Source: Limonium bicolor
Lineage: Eukaryota; Streptophyta; Magnoliopsida; Caryophyllales; Plumbaginaceae
Assembly (NCBI GenBank): GCA_023374045.1
Contig: CM041776.1
Span: 281,665,999-281,729,998 of the forward strand
Length of the DNA stretch: 64,000 nucleotides
Direction: 5' to 3'
Part shown: positions 58,734 through 64,000 of the stretch, in pieces
How positions within the stretch are numbered: position 1 is the stretch's first letter
Layout of the letters: each line of letters begins with the position of its first letter
The notes under the pieces: generated by a model
What the model was told of the DNA's origin: nothing
Seen by the model: the letters and a program-made list of their open reading frames with translations, nothing else
The model's database searches: none
Position numbers and translations under genes: made by a program

Positions 58734-59158
58734 GATGCTCAGAGATAACCAGACCTTCACTTTGAAAGTATATATGAAACTTATAATATCTGAGAACATA
58801 TTTCAAAAGAAAGCCAAGCTTCAATATAACACCAAAAACTGATATTTTAATGACAAATTAACAATTCAAGCTTTCTTTACTGAGAAAGGTCATAAGATGA
58901 TATGTGAAAGATATGGAAAAAGTTGATCTGTGAACAGAAAAAAAAAAAGATGCTTAGAGATAACCAGATCTTCACTTTGAAAGTATATATGAAACTTATA
59001 ACATCTGAGAACATATTTCAAAAGAAAGTGAAGCTTAATAACACCAAAAACTGAAATTTTAATGACAAACTATTCAAGCTTTTTTACCGAGAAAGGTCAT
59101 AAGATGATATGTGAAAGATATGGAAAAAGTTGATCTGTGAACAGAAAACAATAAGATG
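58734..59158 (+). repeat. Tandem duplication of about 215 bp
   Basis: Units 58734-58948 and 58949-59158 are near-identical (GATGCTCAGAGATAACCAGA ... GTTGATCTGTGAACAGAAA) with small indels. An A-run lies between them. Noncoding. Confidence 0.88.
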
Positions 59159-59305
59159 CGATAGAAAGTAATAAGTATCTTGCAGTCACTACTCTAGTAA
59201 TCGCTCAAAAGAGAGCAACTTTATATTTAGGAATAATCTTAAAATGATAGTAAGCTGATAATAGTTGCCTCCATCAAATGAGTAAAGATGACACCAAAAA
59301 AAAAA

Positions 59306-59711
59306 GAAAATTCACGAGATATCCCTGTTTTTTTTCGTAATTTACAATATACCCCTGTGATTTTAGTAATTCAACTTTAAACATGTTTAAATGTTGTCTA
59401 AAATTGATGAAACTTTACATGGACGATGCTAAAGTGTTATATTTTGGTCCAATATCAAATTTGAAGTTTTTAAGCTCACATGTGCTCTATGGGACCCAAT
59501 GAACAGTCACATATTCATTGGGTCCCACAGGTCACATGTGAGCTTAAAATAATTCAAATTTGATATGGACCAAAATATAACACTTTAGCATCGTCCATGT
59601 AAAGTTTCATCAATTTTGGACAATATTTAAGCATGTTTAAAGTTGAATTACGAAAATCATAGGGGTATATTGTGAATTACGAAAGAAAAGAGGAGTATAT
59701 CGTGAATTTTC
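59306..59711. mobile_element. Foldback MITE, copy 2
   Basis: Arms of nearly 200 bp are inverted around TCATTGGGTCCCAC / GTGGGACCCAATGA near 59500-59525. Ends GAAAATTCACGA on both sides, set in A-runs that hide any target duplication. Core wording (GTTATATTTTGGTCC, AAACTTTACATGGACGATGC) matches copy 1 at 19477-20011. Confidence 0.85.
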
Positions 59712-60642
59712 CAAAAAAAATCACAATCAAAACATGCCTTTTGTGAATTATCAATAAGAAAACATCATTGTGAAACTGAAAGCAGTAAGACTGAAATTAT
59801 GACACAGACCACGATTATCTATAATTTAATGAGACTGAAATCCTAATTAGTGGCATAACTAAAGTGTATATATCTAGCATATTCCCTCCTAATCCTAATC
59901 AATATCTCATTAAAACTAATTAACTTGACAAAAGCAAATCTTAATCCCATTCTAGTTTGTCGTTTACTTCTGTCACTCTCACTAGTCATTGTCAGTTTAG
60001 CTTTGCATTAAATTAAAATTTAAGATTCCCTAGAATAGTAACAAATCATATCCATACATAGGCCATGTCAGCATGACAATCTTGGTTGGTAAGAAAAACA
60101 AACGAAAATTAGTTCCGCAAACTATTTGCAAAAGTACTACAAAATAGGCCGGTGAAGCTGCGTCTGTTTTGAATACCCAAATGCTATTTGAAGATCCTCC
60201 CACCAGCTAAGCAGCAATAATAATATGACAAGACGCAACAAGTTCTGTTCCTCCCGACCCAATTGTATTAAAATATACAATGAAAGGAAATAGTTGTAAG
60301 CATGCATGACAGATACATACGAAGCATATATAGTATATGATGTAGTTTTTTGGTATGCAAAATTTGTTTATAAATCGTTATCAATGAACATTATTCGTAA
60401 CCACTATGTCCTTTAAAAAATAGGATACAAAATTATTACGATTATTTATTTTTGGTAATGATAATTTGTTATAATAAATCTAATAACTTGACCATATACA
60501 AAACTACCTATTAAGATAATCTTTTTATGAGTTCTCCAATGTAAGTAAGATTCAATACTTTCTTAATATGATGTTTTAAGAAAGAAAATCGAAGAGAAAA
60601 GATTAATTAACTTAAAATATGATTGTTTGATAAACATGCTTA
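59712..60642. other. Intergenic, no feature seen
   Basis: AT-rich sequence without supported genes or element ends. Confidence 0.5.
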
Positions 60643-60650
60643 TTCACGTT

Positions 60651-61092
60651 CAGTGGCGGATCTAGACTTTCAAATCTGGCTGTGGGGGCTAGTAGTGGAT
60701 TCAAAAATTTTGTTTATGGGGTAAAAAAAAAATTTAGACACTATCACATTTTAAAATATTATGTTATTTTATATTTTTCTAAAATTTATAAAGTCATTTA
60801 GCTAAATTTCAAAAATTTCTGGGAATTAGAGCCTCATCCGCCTTTGGCGGGACACTTTTTATCAAATAACAATCTGTCAAAAAAATATTAATAATTTAAT
60901 TTTAAAACAATATTCAATATTTATATTACAATTTAATATGTACTATTTTGAATATTAAAACATCATATTTTGGTTACAATATTTAATTATCTAACATTTA
61001 TTTTATTTTTATTATATATACATATATATACTTGTATTTTTTGAATAACCTATGGGCACGTGTCCCCACAGGTTATAAACTCGGTCGCCACT
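60651..61092. mobile_element. hAT-like non-autonomous element
   Basis: Ends CAGTGGCGGA and, reversed, GAGTGGCGAC. Flanks TTCACGTT (60643-60650) and TTCAGGTT (61093-61100) match at 7 of 8 positions. The core is very AT-rich with no transposase. Confidence 0.7.
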
Positions 61093-61100
61093 CTTCAGGT

Positions 61101-61642
61101 TAATGGTATAATTACTTTGTAGATCTACAACAAGTAGACATCCATCATACTTGCACAAAAAACTTCACAACATAACCAATAAGAGCTCTGTCAAAAAAAT
61201 GTAGGGTACGGTTTTGTTCTGCAATACATTCAAGAACAGAGGACAAATGTCACCAGTAATACCAATTGAACAAGGACTCGTCTGGATAGTTAATCAATGG
61301 AAATACCTGATCCATGAAAATCAGGACCACTTCTCGATTCAATTTCATACGGCACGGCTACACTTGAAGAATATTCTAAGCAGGCATATACACATTACAC
61401 ACCGTCCATGTACAGCTCGGAGTTCAAATTAATTAAAATATTGAACTTACCCCGTTACCCCATCATGCCAACTATATCTATACTCTTTTCAAAAAAAAAA
61501 AAAACTATATCTATACTCTTTTTTTTTTCAAAAATAGGAAATTATATTAGACAACAAAGTCCATAATACATGAGGGGAAGTTATCGAGCCAAACACCATT
61601 AAGTTCCCTCGTTCTACCTAGATTAGCTAATAGGTGTGAAGT
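61101..61642. other. Intergenic with an A-run flanked by a direct repeat
   Basis: ACTATATCTATACTCTTTT occurs on both sides of CAAAAAAAAAAAA (about 61466-61525), like a target duplication around a bare poly(A) tail. No gene. Confidence 0.4.
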
Positions 61643-62374
61643 TGGACCTAGAATTTTAATTATATGGGGTCCAATATTTTAGAGTACATGTACATATAAA
61701 TATATAAATATTGATATATTGATATTCATACTAATATTTAAAATATTTTACAATTGACCTTTACAATTCTTCATTGTTGGTTTTCAAAAATAAAAGCTAC
61801 TTCTACTTTTTAGATAATGCTATCGACTCACATAACTAGTCCATCCACAAATCTTAAACTAACAAATAAAACGTATTGCATAAAAAAAACAGAATGCTCA
61901 AACAAACAAAAAAAGGGGAAAGGGAAGTAAGTTTGAAGTGTAGTGAAGTCTCTGGAAGAAGAAAATTATTTGGATTGGGTTGCGTCAAGGAACTGGAATA
62001 TTTTCTGAAAAAAAAAGCAGAACAAAGTGATTTTCATACTAATATTTAAAATATTTTACAATTGACCTTTACGATTATTTATTGTTGGTTTTCAAAAATA
62101 AAAGCTACTTCTACTTGTAATTTTTTTAAAGGGAAAAAAGAAGCTAAGTTTGAAGCTGAAATATTTTCTGAAAAACAACAGAACAAAGTGACAACTAAGA
62201 GGAATTAAACTCTAGACCATCAGTACTATTAGTTCTTAACCACTAAACCACATTCACTATTTGATAGTTATGACATTTTATTATACTTGTACAAGGTTTT
62301 AATTTTTTATTTTTATTTTGTAAAAAAGCTATGGGGTTCGGGCCCCCATTGGACCCCATGTGGGTCCGCCCCTG
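61643..62374. mobile_element. Decayed hAT-like element
   Basis: The right end, reversed, begins CAGGGGCGGACCCACATGGG, and the left end reads TTGGACCTAGA...ATGGGGTCC, a mutated partner. Direct repeats of about 85 bp lie inside (61724-61809 and 62033-62117). No target duplication found. Confidence 0.5.
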
Positions 62375-62850
62375 TCTAAGAGCCTCCATAAGAATGAGCT
62401 CAACATGCTGATGAACTCGTCCTCTTCCGTCTAAGCAGTCAATAATAGAGAGACAATCGAAGAAGAAACATATACCTGAATTCTGAAATCAAACCGCAAG
62501 TTGTATGCCCAAGACGAGGAAAATTTTCGCCGAAATACCATTTGTAAAACAAAATTACTTGCGGTGGCTTTTTTTCAAAAAAATTACGCGGAAGTACCAA
62601 AATGATGCAAAGAACCCGCATCGGGTCGATGCATCTTGCGGAAAACCGCACCGGAGCAATGCAGTTTCTGGCTTTTTTGCCATAAACTGCATCAGCCAAA
62701 CACATCTTTGTCAAAAAACGCATCGGAGCAGTGCGGTTTCTTTGCAAACTGTATGATCTGAAAAAAAATTCAGATTTAATCTGAGCTGTCCGTTCGGTAA
62801 AAATCATTTTTTGAAGTATTAGTTGTTTAATTAAGTATAAAATTCATAAT
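62375..62850. other. Intergenic with a GC-rich degenerate motif
   Basis: Around 62610-62750 variants of GCATCGGAGCAGTGCGGTTT recur three times, some inverted. Minus and plus frames here are short and domain-free. Confidence 0.4.
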
Positions 62851-64000
62851 TAAATAAAACCATTAATTTATAAGTTATTTTTCATCAAAAAAAGTTATAT
62901 AAGTTGAATTATTTTTTGTAAGTTTTATTTGTTCAATTAACTATATAATTCATAATTAATTATGACCATTAATAAAAAGAATTTTTCGACAAAAAAAGTT
63001 GTATAAGTTGGTTAAAAAAATATGTACACATGTAGTTAATTGTTTACATTATTTTTTGTAAGTTTTAGTTGTTTAATTAACTATATAATTCACAATTAAT
63101 TATGACCATTAATATAAATAATTTTTCATCAAAAAAAGTTGTATAAGTTGGTTAAAAAAATATGTACACATGTAGTTAATTGTTTAAATTATTTTTTGTA
63201 AGTTGTAGTTGTTTAATTAACTATATAATTGGTAATTAGTTATGACCATTAATTTATAAGTTATTTTTCATCAAAAGTAGTAGTATAGGTTGGCTAAAAA
63301 AATATGTGTAGTTAATTGTTTAAATTATTTTTTGTAACTTTTATTTATTTGATTAACTATACCATTCCTAATTAATTATCACCATTAATGTATAATATGT
63401 TTTCCATCAAGATAGGAGAATAAGTTGGGTAAAAAAAATATATACACATATTGTTATAGGTAAAAATCAACTTTTGAAGTGTTAGTTGTTTAATTAAGTA
63501 TAAAATTCATAATTAAATATAACCATTAATTTATAAGTTTTTTTCATTAAAAAATATAATATAAGTTAGCTTTAAAATATGTACACATGTAGTTAATTGT
63601 TTAAATTATTTTTTGTAAGTTTTAGTTCTTTAATTAACTATATAATTCGTAATTAATTATGACCATTAATGTATAATATGTTTTCCATCAAGATAGGAGA
63701 ACAAGTTGGATAAAAAAAATATGTACACATATTGTTATAGGTAAAAATCAATTTTTTGATGAAAAATTATTTATATATTAATGGTCATAATTAATTAAGA
63801 ATTATATAGTTAATTAAAGAACTAAAACTTATAAAAAATAATTTAAACATTTAACTACATGTGTACATATTTTTTAGCCAACTTATACAACTTTTTTGAT
63901 TAAAATTATTTATATTAATGGTCATAATTATATACGAATTGTATATTTAATTAAACAACTAAAACTTACAAAAAATAATTTAAACAATTAACTACATGTG
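62850..64000. repeat. Satellite with unit of about 140 bp and an orientation switch
   Basis: Very AT-rich units with GACCATTAAT, CATCAAAAAAAGTTGTATAA, TATGTACACATGTAGTTAAT and TTTTTTGTAAGTTTTAGTTG. The GACCATTAAT word falls near 62859, 62963, 63103, 63244, 63381, 63521 and 63661. From about 63755 the same unit runs in reverse complement to the window edge. Noncoding; its extent beyond 64000 is unknown. Confidence 0.88.

Overview
The window is nuclear DNA of a flowering plant, very probably a core eudicot. It holds spliced GT-AG genes, plant-specific transcription factor families, and dense nested LTR retrotransposons, L1-type LINEs, a tRNA-derived SINE and hAT/MULE/Stowaway-type DNA transposons. 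The core-eudicot call rests on the AP3/DEF MADS-box gene, whose C-terminus ends in a euAP3-type LTTFTLLE motif. I do not assign a species. Only two ordinary host genes are convincing: the B-class floral regulator AP3/DEF (13963-16384, +, seven exons) and a B-box zinc-finger gene of the BBX20/21/22 type (54437-55785, +, three exons). Most other sequence is transposon-derived.

Layout. 1-4660: 5' part of a minus-strand Athila-like Ty3 element (gag-protease frame running off the left edge, tRNA-Asp primer site, 1.44-kb LTR). It is inserted into a minus-strand L1 LINE (4661 to about 10150) whose ORF1 and ORF2 are broken. 10978-13223: a second minus-strand LINE with ORF1 and a 3' tail but no room for ORF2. 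13262-13442: the 3' tail of a third LINE, plus strand. Then comes AP3, with a SINE in intron 1 and a truncated LINE in intron 4. 17.2-21.0 kb: a LINE gag relic, two related hAT elements with perfect 8-bp target duplications, and a foldback MITE.

21471-36311 is the most unusual feature: a 14.8-kb Mutator-like element (MULE) with terminal inverted repeats of about 89 bp. It carries (i) a five-exon plant-mobile-domain (PMD/MAIN-like) gene, (ii) a small antisense gene of unknown function, and (iii) a FAR1/MULE transposase whose C-terminus continues through a SWIM zinc finger into an OTU-type cysteine-protease-like domain. A minisatellite of about 14 units lies directly upstream of the transposase promoter and repeats a 10-mer (GCAGTACAAA) that also occurs in the TIRs, suggesting an array of transposase-binding sites. 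The transposase gene is now dead: two stops, a frameshift and a 4860-bp solo LTR with a CCCTT duplication.

37.7-51.4 kb: a LINE relic, then a LARD-like LTR retrotransposon with LTRs of about 4.3 kb, an initiator-Met primer site, a polypurine tract and a 4.65-kb internal region without long ORFs. 51.4-54.1 kb is intergenic with one small hAT element. After the BBX gene, 55.8-64 kb is AT-rich and gene-poor, with a Stowaway-like MITE, a second copy of the foldback MITE, hAT remnants, a tandem duplication of about 215 bp, and at the right edge a satellite with a unit of about 140 bp that reverses orientation near 63755.
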